Shown: piece by piece, positions 33,532 through 40,981 of the stretch
Numbering within the stretch: the first letter of the stretch is position 1
How the letters are laid out: each line of letters begins with the position of its first letter
Origin: Desulfuromonadaceae bacterium
Lineage (GTDB): Bacteria > Desulfobacterota > Desulfuromonadia > Geobacterales > Pseudopelobacteraceae
Assembly (NCBI GenBank): GCA_028681335.1
Contig: JAQUIT010000025.1
Coordinates: 1-47,195 of the forward strand
Reading direction: 5' to 3'
DNA: 47,195 nucleotides
Made by a program: the position numbers and the translations under genes
Notes under the pieces: model-generated
Told to the model about the DNA's origin: nothing
Databases searched by the model: none
Seen by the model: only the letters and a program-made list of their open reading frames with translations

Positions 33532-34882
33532 ATTTAATTCCTCTTATATTATCAAATGAGAATGTAGAGCCATTAAGTCTTATATTTTCACTAATAAAAT
33601 CAACTGTTAAGGATTGGACTTTATGGTCATTACCATCACTCATATATACCCAAGTTATCAGATGTAAATACTGTGATGGGACATCAAAGATTGAATCAGC
33701 CTCACCTGTTTCAGTTGGTACTACAATAGCTCTTGGTTTCTTAGTTGCATCAATTCCATTTACAACATCAATCAACTCCTGATACTTAGTGTTGTATTTG
33801 AATATATATGCAATATAATCATCATAACATACTGATTTTTTAGCATATTTAGAATACTTGATAGTGGATTCAAGGAATTGAATGTAGCTTTTTAATACTT
33901 TAGGATTAGTAGTGGTAGAAAATACTCTAACTTCTTTAGTATTGATATTTCGTTCATTAATAATAACTTCTCTAGAATAGCTTGATTTAGGGTCAAGTGT
34001 TTTGGTAATGATATTATCATATTTAGTATTTTGACAATAACGCGTTAGTTCTCTGTTAGCTATTCTTTGAAGTATCCCATTGGCTAATGAGTAGACAAAG
34101 AAGTACCATTTAGCATAGTGATTATTATCAGTAAATGCTGTTGAACTAACATGGATATGACATCCATTCTTTTCATGTGTTTGTTCATTATCAACTACAT
34201 CTAATTCATGGAGATTATTAAGCCAATCACATGACATTAACTCTTTGAATGAATGTGGGTGTGTTACCATTTCAACAGGAAATTCACTATTATGGATTGA
34301 TGCATCAGATTTAAAATAAAATCTATCTTGATTATATTTATAACTAAAATTAGCTACATTCATTCTAGACCTTGATGAATGCTCAAGTTCAATACCATAC
34401 CATACAGGATTTTCCTTATCATTATCTAATTGTTCACCATAAAATATAGGTGATGGTTTATGAGAGTAGTTGTTAACATATGAAAAGTTATCTTTAAAGC
34501 AATTATCACAATAACCATGTTCATTGGTGGTAGTACAATTACAACTCCTACATATCTTAACCTTAGATTTATTAAGTAACATTGTATAGTTTTCACCTTT
34601 ATATGATATGTATTTATCACTTACACTAAAATCTTCAATCCAATCTTTGTGTATATATAGTCCTCCACCTGTTTTCCAAATAGTTCCATCAAATGTCTCA
34701 TCATCTTTTACAAAATGTTTTAAAGTTACAGTTTCAATATCGTCCCTAATACGATACCCTACAACTTCTGTATAATATTCAGTTGTACCAATTGTATCTT
34801 CAGTATTTTCATCTACTTTTTGTAGAATACCACTGCTAATTAATGACTCTTTACTTCTTAATCTTACTACTAATGTTCCCAT
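33521..34882 (-). CDS. Glutamine-synthetase-fold amidoligase with zinc ribbon
   Basis: The C-terminal part of this 453-residue protein has the amidoligase-2 pattern: YGIELE (162-167), KSDASI (191-196), EFPVEMVTHPHSF (200-212), NGCHIHVS (239-246), and INERNINTKEVRVF (308-321). The E, D, H and R residues should bind metals and ATP. Residues 111-128 form a zinc ribbon (CRSCNC, then CDNC), and residues 1-100 are an extra beta domain. Such enzymes form amide bonds between a side-chain or C-terminal carboxylate and an amine. It opens the cassette, behind TTAAGGAATAGAAG. Confidence 0.8.
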   Translation of the reverse strand: MGTLVVRLRSKESLISSGILQKVDENTEDTIGTTEYYTEVVGYRIRDDIETVTLKHFVKDDETFDGTIWKTGGGLYIHKDWIEDFSVSDKYISYKGENYTMLLNKSKVKICRSCNCTTTNEHGYCDNCFKDNFSYVNNYSHKPSPIFYGEQLDNDKENPVWYGIELEHSSRSRMNVANFSYKYNQDRFYFKSDASIHNSEFPVEMVTHPHSFKELMSCDWLNNLHELDVVDNEQTHEKNGCHIHVSSTAFTDNNHYAKWYFFVYSLANGILQRIANRELTRYCQNTKYDNIITKTLDPKSSYSREVIINERNINTKEVRVFSTTTNPKVLKSYIQFLESTIKYSKYAKKSVCYDDYIAYIFKYNTKYQELIDVVNGIDATKKPRAIVVPTETGEADSIFDVPSQYLHLITWVYMSDGNDHKVQSLTVDFISENIRLNGSTFSFDNIRGIKYEY

Positions 34883-34964
34883 CTTCTATTCCTTAATATT
34901 TAACTATACAATAAACTGCATTTCCTTGATACTACTTGGGATCCATATAAAATCATACATAATC

Positions 34965-35267
34965 TTAATACCTTATTTTATTTAATACTCTAAGAAGTAC
35001 TGACTCATGAAATACCCACTTTTCTATATCTTCTTTAAAAGAATATACAGTCCCATACGCATTATATTCATTATGCGTAATTTTATATATTGTTAGTTTA
35101 CCAATTCTCCTTACTTCTTCATAAGAGCCTTTTGATAAATTAATATTATGAGTTGAGTTAATATTGCCTGTATATGGTTTGATTATTACAATATCTCCTA
35201 TTTTAAATTTAGGTATTGGTGGTACCATAGTAGGTTCTATACCACCTAGGTTTGATGCAAAAGGCAT
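34965..35267 (-). CDS. Small early protein with KOW/SH3-like strand pattern
   Basis: The 100-residue protein contains PKFKIGDIVIIKPYTG (about 19-34), a barrel-type start as in KOW or SH3-like domains, followed by RRIGKLTIYKIT. Such folds bind RNA or proteins. AAAAGGAGAAATAATAATG sets the start, with the site supplied by the preceding small gene. An 82-base gap without features separates it from the amidoligase gene. Function unknown. Confidence 0.55.
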   Translation of the reverse strand: MPFASNLGGIEPTMVPPIPKFKIGDIVIIKPYTGNINSTHNINLSKGSYEEVRRIGKLTIYKITHNEYNAYGTVYSFKEDIEKWVFHESVLLRVLNKIRY

Positions 35268-35269
35268 TA

Positions 35270-35440
35270 TTATTTCTCCTTTTGAAGATTTTCTAGTGTT
35301 TTATCTATTGATAACTCAATTATCTTACCTATTTTCTTTGTATTACTATTATTAGAAATAGCTAAAAGCAAGTAAGTTACCATTATTGCTGTTAAAACTG
35401 TTATCAATAGACTACCTAGGATTATATATTTAGGTCTCAT
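35270..35440 (-). CDS. Small single-pass membrane protein, 56 residues
   Basis: A frame from ATG AGA CCT to TAA, ending two bases before the next start. The product has a positive N-terminus (MRPKYIILG), one membrane helix (about 6-28, IILGSLLITVLTAIMVTYLL) and a Lys/Glu-rich tail. GGAGAAATAAAA precedes the ATG. Small early membrane proteins are frequent in T7-like phages as host inhibitors or superinfection factors; that role is only a guess here. Confidence 0.6.
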   Translation of the reverse strand: MRPKYIILGSLLITVLTAIMVTYLLLAISNNSNTKKIGKIIELSIDKTLENLQKEK

Positions 35441-35442
35441 TT

Positions 35443-35628
35443 TTATTTCTCCTTCAATAGTTGATATAAGTTCTTTATAACTTTTGTAGTTGTATCGGGT
35501 TTATAGAACATAGGATTATTTAATTTCTTAATCAATATTCTATCAGCCTTAATATTCCTAACTTCATCTGCTCTTTGTTTCTGCTCATATGAGTATCGTT
35601 TTGAATTATAATCATCTGCATGGGTCAT
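35443..35628 (-). CDS. Small basic early protein
   Basis: The 61-residue protein is charged and helical (NSKRYSYEQKQRADEVRNIK, then KADRILIKKLNNP). AAGGAAGTTGTTATG sets the start. It begins 11 bases after the preceding stop and ends two bases before the membrane protein start. No motif is recognised. Confidence 0.55.
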   Translation of the reverse strand: MTHADDYNSKRYSYEQKQRADEVRNIKADRILIKKLNNPMFYKPDTTTKVIKNLYQLLKEK

Positions 35629-35639
35629 AACAACTTCCT

Positions 35640-35909
35640 TTAGTATTTTATTATAGTATTTAGTTTTAACTCAATTGAATTATTTCGACCTATACTAGCT
35701 AATCCCTCTGTATAAGTATCCTCATAATAACATAAACTAACACTTGCACCATCATGAGCCATTACAATAGACTCACATTGTTTATGTTTTGTATAGTATT
35801 GTCTACAAAGAGTAGTCATAGTTAACTCTTTACCTGCCATCTTCTTACGAATAACATTAATAGCTTTATCTAACTGTTTATAGTTATTAATATATACATG
35901 ATATGTCAT
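35640..35909 (-). CDS. Small early hypothetical protein
   Basis: This 89-residue protein starts MTYHVYINNYKQLDKAINVIR, contains GKELTMTTLCRQYYTKHKQC, and ends in beta-type residues. AAAAAAGGATATTACAATC precedes the ATG, which overlaps the stop of a 39-residue frame (ATGA). No membrane segment or enzyme motif. Not recognised. Confidence 0.55.
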   Translation of the reverse strand: MTYHVYINNYKQLDKAINVIRKKMAGKELTMTTLCRQYYTKHKQCESIVMAHDGASVSLCYYEDTYTEGLASIGRNNSIELKLNTIIKY

Positions 35910-36025
35910 GATTGTAATATCCTTTTTTGTAATATTAATAGATATTTCTTTGTTAATTTACTATTTGTTCTTATATATCTTTTATTTATTGAATATGATT
36001 GTAATAAATTTATAGGAGTTATCAT
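35906..36025 (-). CDS. Small basic peptide, 39 residues
   Basis: ATG ATA ACT CCT behind AAAAGGAATTACTACT opens a 39-codon frame whose TGA overlaps the next start. The peptide is Lys/Arg-rich and helical (SKLTKKYLLILQKRILQS at the end). Ribosome site and coupling support translation. Function unknown. Confidence 0.5.
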   Translation of the reverse strand: MITPINLLQSYSINKRYIRTNSKLTKKYLLILQKRILQS

Positions 36026-36209
36026 AGTAGTAATTCCTTTTAGTGTTATTATTAATATATAATATATAATATATAATATATAATAAAGAAAGAGTTAATA
36101 AATATAGATAATAATTTGTAATGGAATATATAAATATCCACTTATAGTATTAATAGTTTCATCATGTGATATTCCTTGTTGTTTATGGTGATTATGTTTT
36201 ATGTGTGTG

Positions 36210-36301
36210 GGAGGCTCTAGAATCCATTTTATATTCTATTTGAGTAATGTATCGTCTTAAGTATCGTTCGTTCAAATTTACCACCTTGGAGCTTCAGGAA
36301 A
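36210..36301 (+). repeat. Intergenic palindromic element, copy C
   Basis: The left 25 bases and right 39 bases are identical to copy B at 1011-1102. The middle holds GAG-TAATGTATCGTCTT, a string shared with copy D at 40.93 kb on the same strand, although the flanking cores of C and D run in opposite directions. It lies in the large non-coding early gap. Function unknown. Confidence 0.8.
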
Positions 36302-36806
36302 TGCTATTGTTATATATTACTAAATAATATAATACATAAGAATAAGGATTATAATAAAATAATCTATAATCCTTAAACATTTACATAAAGATTTTTATTT
36401 AGACTTTTATTGTCTATTATTCAACTTTATTTCATAGTGTCACACTATAATATTATAGCCTCTATTACTATAAAGCTTTTATTAACATATATTATTATTA
36501 AGTACATATGATTATATAACGCCCGTGGGCTATAATCGTAGCATTAACATTTTAAAAAGTAAATAACCCAGAGATGTTACTTTATCTTTATTTTATTGCT
36601 ATTATAAGCGTTTGAAGTTTTTATACTTACTTTGACTATTTAATCGAGGTCTTATTAAACATATCACAAACAAGGCCGTAACCTTGTTTTATGTGTAATA
36701 TGTTATGCACATGATTAAAGAGTATTTCGTTACTCCCATACTTACAAGAACAATAATAAAATATAAATAACGTTACCCAAACATATGGGCATAAGCTTAA
36801 AAGCTT

Positions 36807-36837
36807 AATAATAGGCTACTAATAATAGCCTATTATT
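36807..36837 (-). terminator. Candidate terminator behind the first early gene
   Basis: An 11-bp perfect hairpin, AATAATAGGCT paired with AGCCTATTATT, starts nine bases after the stop of the 209-residue gene. It is followed by AAGCTTTTAAGC, itself palindromic. The T-run is weak, so partial termination or 3' end protection is possible. Confidence 0.5.
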
Positions 36838-36846
36838 AACTCTTAA

Positions 36847-37476
36847 TTACAATTTAGTAGTAATATAAGCGGATAACTCCACTAATTCATCATGACTTAA
36901 TTTGTCAATCTTACCTTTAAGCGTTGTAATGATTGTTACGCCGTCAATATCCACCATGTTATGCGTTTTTCGTAGTTCTTTAATTTTTGATGTTACTTTA
37001 TTGTTGTAAGATATCATTGTATCACTCTCTTTAGTATAACAATCAAATAGTGATTTCCTTATATCAGACTGTACAGCTTCTCTTCGTGTTACATCAGTAA
37101 TCATTGACGAAGCTTCCATGATTTTTATAGCTTCTTTGATGTTATAAAAGTAAGCCATATCAAGTTTAATGACTAACTTGTTACTGTTTGCCTTATCAGC
37201 TAATTTAGTAACCTCTTTCAAGTTAGATACAATCTTCATGTTACCGTTTGAAACTCTATTATAGATTTCACCTAATTGTAACAATAATTGACTTTTATCT
37301 TTTGTAGTACGATGTAGACTTAATAATAAACAAAACAAGTCTTTTGCTGATGCATCGTTTCTATTAAATGACTTTGTATACTCCATAATAGCATTGATTA
37401 ACTTATCGTTACTATTAACCTCGTTATTGATTGCCTTAACTACTTTGTCTTGTGCCATTGCTACGATTGATTTCAT
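36847..37476 (-). CDS. First early gene, helical hypothetical protein
   Basis: This 209-residue Lys/Ser/Asn-rich protein is almost fully helical, starting MKSIVAMAQDKVVKAINNE, with LLLQLGEIYNRVS in the middle and KIDKLSHDELVELSAYI at the end. It is the first gene behind the candidate host promoters, behind a AAAAGGGTATAAAATG start, and has its own hairpin terminator. In T7 this position holds 0.3, a host-defence blocker, but there is no sequence resemblance. Not recognised. Strong early isolated expression suggests a host-takeover or anti-defence protein. Confidence 0.65.
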   Translation of the reverse strand: MKSIVAMAQDKVVKAINNEVNSNDKLINAIMEYTKSFNRNDASAKDLFCLLLSLHRTTKDKSQLLLQLGEIYNRVSNGNMKIVSNLKEVTKLADKANSNKLVIKLDMAYFYNIKEAIKIMEASSMITDVTRREAVQSDIRKSLFDCYTKESDTMISYNNKVTSKIKELRKTHNMVDIDGVTIITTLKGKIDKLSHDELVELSAYITTKL

Positions 37477-37502
37477 TTTATACCCTTTTATGTTTGAGAG
37501 AT

Positions 37503-37601
37503 AGAACTATAGCGCATAAGAGCTTAAACTAACTTTATGTGCTAAACCCATTAACTACTAACTTTTAAACTGATGAGAACTATAACGAATAATAGCTTAA
37601 A
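37503..37601 (-). promoter_or_regulatory. Tandem candidate early promoters (host RNA polymerase)
   Basis: Two 26-base near-copies (37503-37528 and 37576-37601) match at 23 positions. On the transcribed strand both read TTTAAGCT-TTAT--G-TATAGTTCT, with TATAGT as a possible -10 box, and lie 27 and 100 bases before the first early gene. A T7-like genome needs host-read promoters exactly here. No good -35 box is seen, which some low-GC hosts do not need. Confidence 0.4.
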
Positions 37602-37800
37602 ACAATATTAAGAGATTACTCAGCAGTAAGTTAAGTGAGATAATAGAGTATAGAGAGATAAACAATAGTAACAATAGTGGAACGGTCAAGTATAGGTGAG
37701 AGGTTAATCAGTATAATGTATAGTAATATAGTAAACATAGTATAGTATAGTATATAATAACAATAATCATACTAAACTCAATGTTACCATACAGTGAGAA

Positions 37801-37840
37801 CATCTGTTTGGCTCCCTGTCACCAAAGTGGATGGGCATAG
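37801..37840 (-). promoter_or_regulatory. Divergent candidate phage promoter
   Basis: On the transcribed strand GCCCATCCACTTTGGTGACA is followed by GGGAG. CATCCACTT is identical to the 26.7 kb motif, but the following bases differ. It lies in the left-end-like region ahead of the early genes. It could be a weak phage promoter or a packaging-related signal. Confidence 0.35.
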
Positions 37841-38003
37841 GGGGCATGGTTGCAGTCATATGTGATGATACCCTCTGACATATTTTTTATAAAATATTCA
37901 AACAGTCTCTCACATATAAAACATAACCTTATAATAGCAGTAGATAATAGCAGTAGTAACTATACATAACAAGTATTATGTATATCGATATAAAACATAA
38001 CAT

Positions 38004-38059
38004 ATAGTAAGTAGTAAGTAGTAAGTAGTAAGTAGTAAGTAGTAAGTAGTAAGTAGTAG
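38004..38059. repeat. Seven-base tandem array (GTAGTAA)
   Basis: Six perfect GTAGTAA units (38011-38052) are flanked by one imperfect unit on each side. It lies in the non-coding region between the terminase gene and the first early gene. T7 has arrays of a different 7-base unit next to its terminal repeats, so this array may mark the neighbourhood of the physical genome ends. Confidence 0.85.
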
Positions 38060-38084
38060 TAATAATATTATATATTAATATTTC

Positions 38085-38115
38085 ACCCCCTCTCTCTACC
38101 CAATTGGATGCATTA
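38085..38115 (-). promoter_or_regulatory. Candidate phage RNA polymerase promoter (left end)
   Basis: On the transcribed strand TGCATCCAATTGGGTAGAGA is followed by GAGGGGG. The 15-base block around CATCCAATTGGGTA is identical to the motif at 16.4 kb, and both sit behind a similar hairpin. In T7 a promoter at the left end (phi-OL) primes replication; the same place and strand are used here. Confidence 0.65.
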
Positions 38116-38124
38116 TAAAATCAC

Positions 38125-38167
38125 AACACCTCACGAAGCCCGTAGCCATCGGCTCTAGCGAGGTGTT
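38125..38167 (-). terminator. Terminator-like hairpin behind large terminase
   Basis: On the transcribed strand AACACCTC pairs with GAGGTGTT (8 bp), enclosing AGCCG-ATGGCTA-CGGGCT. It follows the terminase stop by about 45 bases and is followed by TGTGATTTTATAATGC and then the promoter. The inner hairpin is the reverse complement of the one at 16.44 kb. Likely ends late transcription. Confidence 0.6.
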
Positions 38168-38210
38168 ATTTATGTTAAAACTTTTATAGGCATTCTGAAG
38201 GCATTTAGTA

Positions 38211-40859
38211 CTACCATTTACCACTAAATATCTTAGACTTAAGACTTGTTTTATGAGCTGAATTCCTCTTAAGGAATAGATTAATATCATCCTCTATTTG
38301 CTTAGCCTTATACCTATCATATACAGTCTCTGGGTTCTGTACTAATATCCTCATCCATTGACCAACTACTAATGCTAATACATCAATATTATCATCATGA
38401 ACAAGACTGCCTCTATCTTTAGTTATATGAGTTAACTGATAGAACAAACTATAACTAATCTTACCATCAGTCATAGCTTTCCTTATATCTCGTTCAACAA
38501 GACCTTTATCAATTATCAACCTATGTTGGTTCATAACAGGCTCAAGAGTATCTATAACTCGGAGTTCCTTTTGCTTGCTTTGTTTAACATCCTCCATACC
38601 ACATGGATAGATTGAATTAACAACAGGTTTAAGAAGACTAGAGAACATCCCATCCCCAAAGTTATCTTCTATCCATATCTTGTTAACCTTATACTCCTGT
38701 GCCTTCATAGCTATTCGTATAAGGTTATCAGTAACATAGCCACCTTGTAACCCTTCCTGCTCAAGTAAGAATAACTTACCATGTAGATGAGCCACTATAG
38801 CATACCCCATCTCATCACTACCACGACCAGATGGGTCGATTCCCATGTATACTCCTTCGTACTTCAATAATTCACCACCTAAGGTTGAAGGACGATAGAA
38901 GCCATCACCATTAAACCCAATATTACTCAATACATTAATCTTGTCTTGAGGTGCACTTGAATAACTTATTTGTGTATGGGCTTGGTGCTTATCAAGGTCT
39001 GTTACTATAAGGTCATAGCATTTTAAAGGATATCGTTCACTATCGGATAGTCGTGTGTCTAACATGAACTGCAACTTAAACCCACTCTTACCATAACGAG
39101 CTTCTCTTCGTAGTAAGTCTTCATCAGTAAATCGACTATCTATAGGTTGACCTATTATGTTACTATCACGATTCATATCCTCCACAATGTATGGAGCAAG
39201 ACACCCATCATAAACAGAGGCATCATCAGGATAACGAGCAGGAAAGATACGGGTGTAGTATCCATCTTCTCTGAATCCTTTATATATTGACTCTGCTGAT
39301 TGGGGTGTACCAAGTATTAGTATCTGACTATCACCATCAGTTTGTAATATCGCCTCATATTCAGCAGTAGCTTGCTTTAGCTTCATCCTCATTTGTTCGG
39401 TAGCACTGTTTTGTTGACCCTCGACATCATCACTAATGATTAGTGTAGCTCTATTACCTTGTAATTGGCTAGTAATCCCTAATGCTTTAACACTAGGCTG
39501 TACAGTATCCATACACCCATTAACATCAAAGCTAACAGTAGTATCTCTCTGGTCTTGTCTAGCTTGTAGGTGTTGTAATATCTCCATACCCCTAATCAAT
39601 CTCTTAATAAACACTGCTATGTTCTCTGCATGTGTTCCACTTTGTGAGATAATGAGCACCTTCTCATTAGGGTTACGGAGTAGCCTCCAACAAACATATG
39701 CTGCAGTAATCCAAGTATTGTGTGTTACAATATAATCATCAGTAATATATAAACTATCGTTATTACTAACAGTAATGCATCTTCGAGACATAGTTCCTAA
39801 AGAGGTAACTTTAACTAAAGCTAGTTTATGTTTTCCACTTGCTTGAAACTTGCTAGCTTTTCGTTCTAGTCTACATAAATTAATATTAGATTGAATATAA
39901 ACTCTCCAACCATGTTGATGTTTAGAAATCCTAGCAATAGCCCCAAGGCTCCTAGCTAAGTCAGCAACATCTTCTGATAAACCTTTACTCTTAGATACAA
40001 ATTCAAATGATTTGTTACAATAACCATCACTGTCTAATAATCCTTGTAGCAAAGCTACTCTATCTTTTATAGAAGCTGTAAAGTATTCTTTAGGTATTCT
40101 TTTATATTCGGATGTTACATTTAGTCCTAATGCTTTTATAGTATGGTTTATTCCTAATACACCTACTTGCCAAACATTAGGTCTTCTTGTATCAGACCTT
40201 TCTTTACCGAGGGACATGCCAGCATTAGTAAAATATTGTTTTACTTCTTCTTTATCTTTATTATCAATAGTAAAGCTTATTCCTCTAGTTAAACTACCAT
40301 CACCTATTAAATAACCAAGAACATATGGGTCAAGAGGTAGTACTTTTTCTTCAAAATCTATTGGCTCTACTAGTGGTATTTTAAATTTAGCTTCTATACC
40401 TGTTGTATTTTTATTAGTAATACTCCTAGAATAAGTTATTCCTTTGTCTAGAATCTGTTTAGTTGTTAACACTTGCCATTTACTTTGGTGATATACTTTC
40501 CACAAGTGGTCAATATCACATCTAGTCTTTCTACCATCACTAAACTCAAACTCATAACAATCTAGTTCTGATACAGGATGTAGCTGTTCTACTGTTTGTA
40601 GCTTTCCGTTAGCTCCGTATATCTCTTGCCCTTCTTTGAGTTCTCCTATTGTTGTCCAGCCTTCTTTAGCTAGAACCTTACAAGATAGAGGCTGTCCTTT
40701 GCCTATACCCCGAAGTGCTTGCAATACCATACGACTATGTTGTTCCTGTAGATAATCAGCAATATACAACTGCATGCGTGTAGGCTTAGGTAGTCCTAAA
40801 TATTCCCATGTATATATTACGAATAATCTAAAATCATTCAATACTTCTTCTTCTTTCAT
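38211..40859 (-). CDS. terL: Terminase large subunit (gp19-like) interrupted by an intein
   Basis: The 882-codon frame codes a packaging motor of about 555 residues after removal of the intein (T7 gp19: 586). The intein splits Walker A: QALRGIGK before, TWITAAYVCW after. Walker B is ATLIISDDVEG. The nuclease domain has MGIDPSGRGSDEMG, KIWIEDNFGDG and HDDNIDVLAL with its acidic metal ligands. It cuts concatemers and drives DNA into the head with TerS and the portal. Start behind AAGGAAGGTAA. The uncut product would lack ATPase activity, so splicing is needed for packaging. Confidence 0.93.
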   Translation of the reverse strand: MKEEEVLNDFRLFVIYTWEYLGLPKPTRMQLYIADYLQEQHSRMVLQALRGIGKGQPLSCKVLAKEGWTTIGELKEGQEIYGANGKLQTVEQLHPVSELDCYEFEFSDGRKTRCDIDHLWKVYHQSKWQVLTTKQILDKGITYSRSITNKNTTGIEAKFKIPLVEPIDFEEKVLPLDPYVLGYLIGDGSLTRGISFTIDNKDKEEVKQYFTNAGMSLGKERSDTRRPNVWQVGVLGINHTIKALGLNVTSEYKRIPKEYFTASIKDRVALLQGLLDSDGYCNKSFEFVSKSKGLSEDVADLARSLGAIARISKHQHGWRVYIQSNINLCRLERKASKFQASGKHKLALVKVTSLGTMSRRCITVSNNDSLYITDDYIVTHNTWITAAYVCWRLLRNPNEKVLIISQSGTHAENIAVFIKRLIRGMEILQHLQARQDQRDTTVSFDVNGCMDTVQPSVKALGITSQLQGNRATLIISDDVEGQQNSATEQMRMKLKQATAEYEAILQTDGDSQILILGTPQSAESIYKGFREDGYYTRIFPARYPDDASVYDGCLAPYIVEDMNRDSNIIGQPIDSRFTDEDLLRREARYGKSGFKLQFMLDTRLSDSERYPLKCYDLIVTDLDKHQAHTQISYSSAPQDKINVLSNIGFNGDGFYRPSTLGGELLKYEGVYMGIDPSGRGSDEMGYAIVAHLHGKLFLLEQEGLQGGYVTDNLIRIAMKAQEYKVNKIWIEDNFGDGMFSSLLKPVVNSIYPCGMEDVKQSKQKELRVIDTLEPVMNQHRLIIDKGLVERDIRKAMTDGKISYSLFYQLTHITKDRGSLVHDDNIDVLALVVGQWMRILVQNPETVYDRYKAKQIEDDINLFLKRNSAHKTSLKSKIFSGKW
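39717..40697 (-). other. Class 3 intein with LAGLIDADG endonuclease in terminase
   Basis: Residues G55 to N381 of the frame (327 residues). There is no Cys or Ser at the N-terminus. Instead the class 3 triad is visible: Trp in block B (DIDHLW, W120), Cys in block F (RRCITV, C361) and Thr in block G (VTHN, T379), with H380, N381 and T382 as the +1 residue. The endonuclease region has LGYLIGDGSL (181-190) and LLQGLLDSDGY (270-280). The insertion point is the last Walker A residue pair, K/T. Exact first residue (G or the following Q) is not certain. Confidence 0.85.
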
Positions 40860-40896
40860 TTACCTTCCTTTTACAATACGTAATCCTTGCTACCTA

Positions 40897-40980
40897 GCGT
40901 GCCCTAGAATCAACGAACGTAGGTCAAGAGGTATAATGTATCGTCTTGACTATTAAAATCGATTCTAGAGCCTTCCAGCG
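40897..40980 (-). repeat. Intergenic palindromic element, copy D
   Basis: On the minus strand GGCTCTAGAATCGATTTTAA opens the element and CGTTCGTTGATTCTAGGG closes it, giving a 10-bp stem with one T-G pair, like copy A. The insert is a 7-bp hairpin GTCAAGA/TCTTGAC with a GATACATT-type loop. It fills the gap between small and large terminase genes. Function unknown. Confidence 0.8.
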
Positions 40981-40981
40981 T

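Larger units (their letters stand above)
36026..36846. other. AT-rich non-coding gap in the early region
   Basis: I see no convincing gene here on either strand. The gap holds a TATAATA microsatellite (about 36055-36083), repeat element C (36210-36301), a two-level hairpin near 36512-36539 (GATTATA outside, GCCC-GT-GGGC inside), a hairpin AAACAAGG-CCGTAA-CCTTGTTT near 36670-36692, and the terminator of the upstream gene at its right edge. The density of hairpins suggests a regulatory or replication-related zone. Confidence 0.5.

Noticed and set aside
37570..37602. Hammerhead-ribozyme-like string CTGATGAG...CGAA on the plus strand
   Set aside because: The stem II between the boxes does not pair, GAAA is GAAT, and no stem I/III can be drawn. 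The string is explained by the tandem 26-base duplicate.
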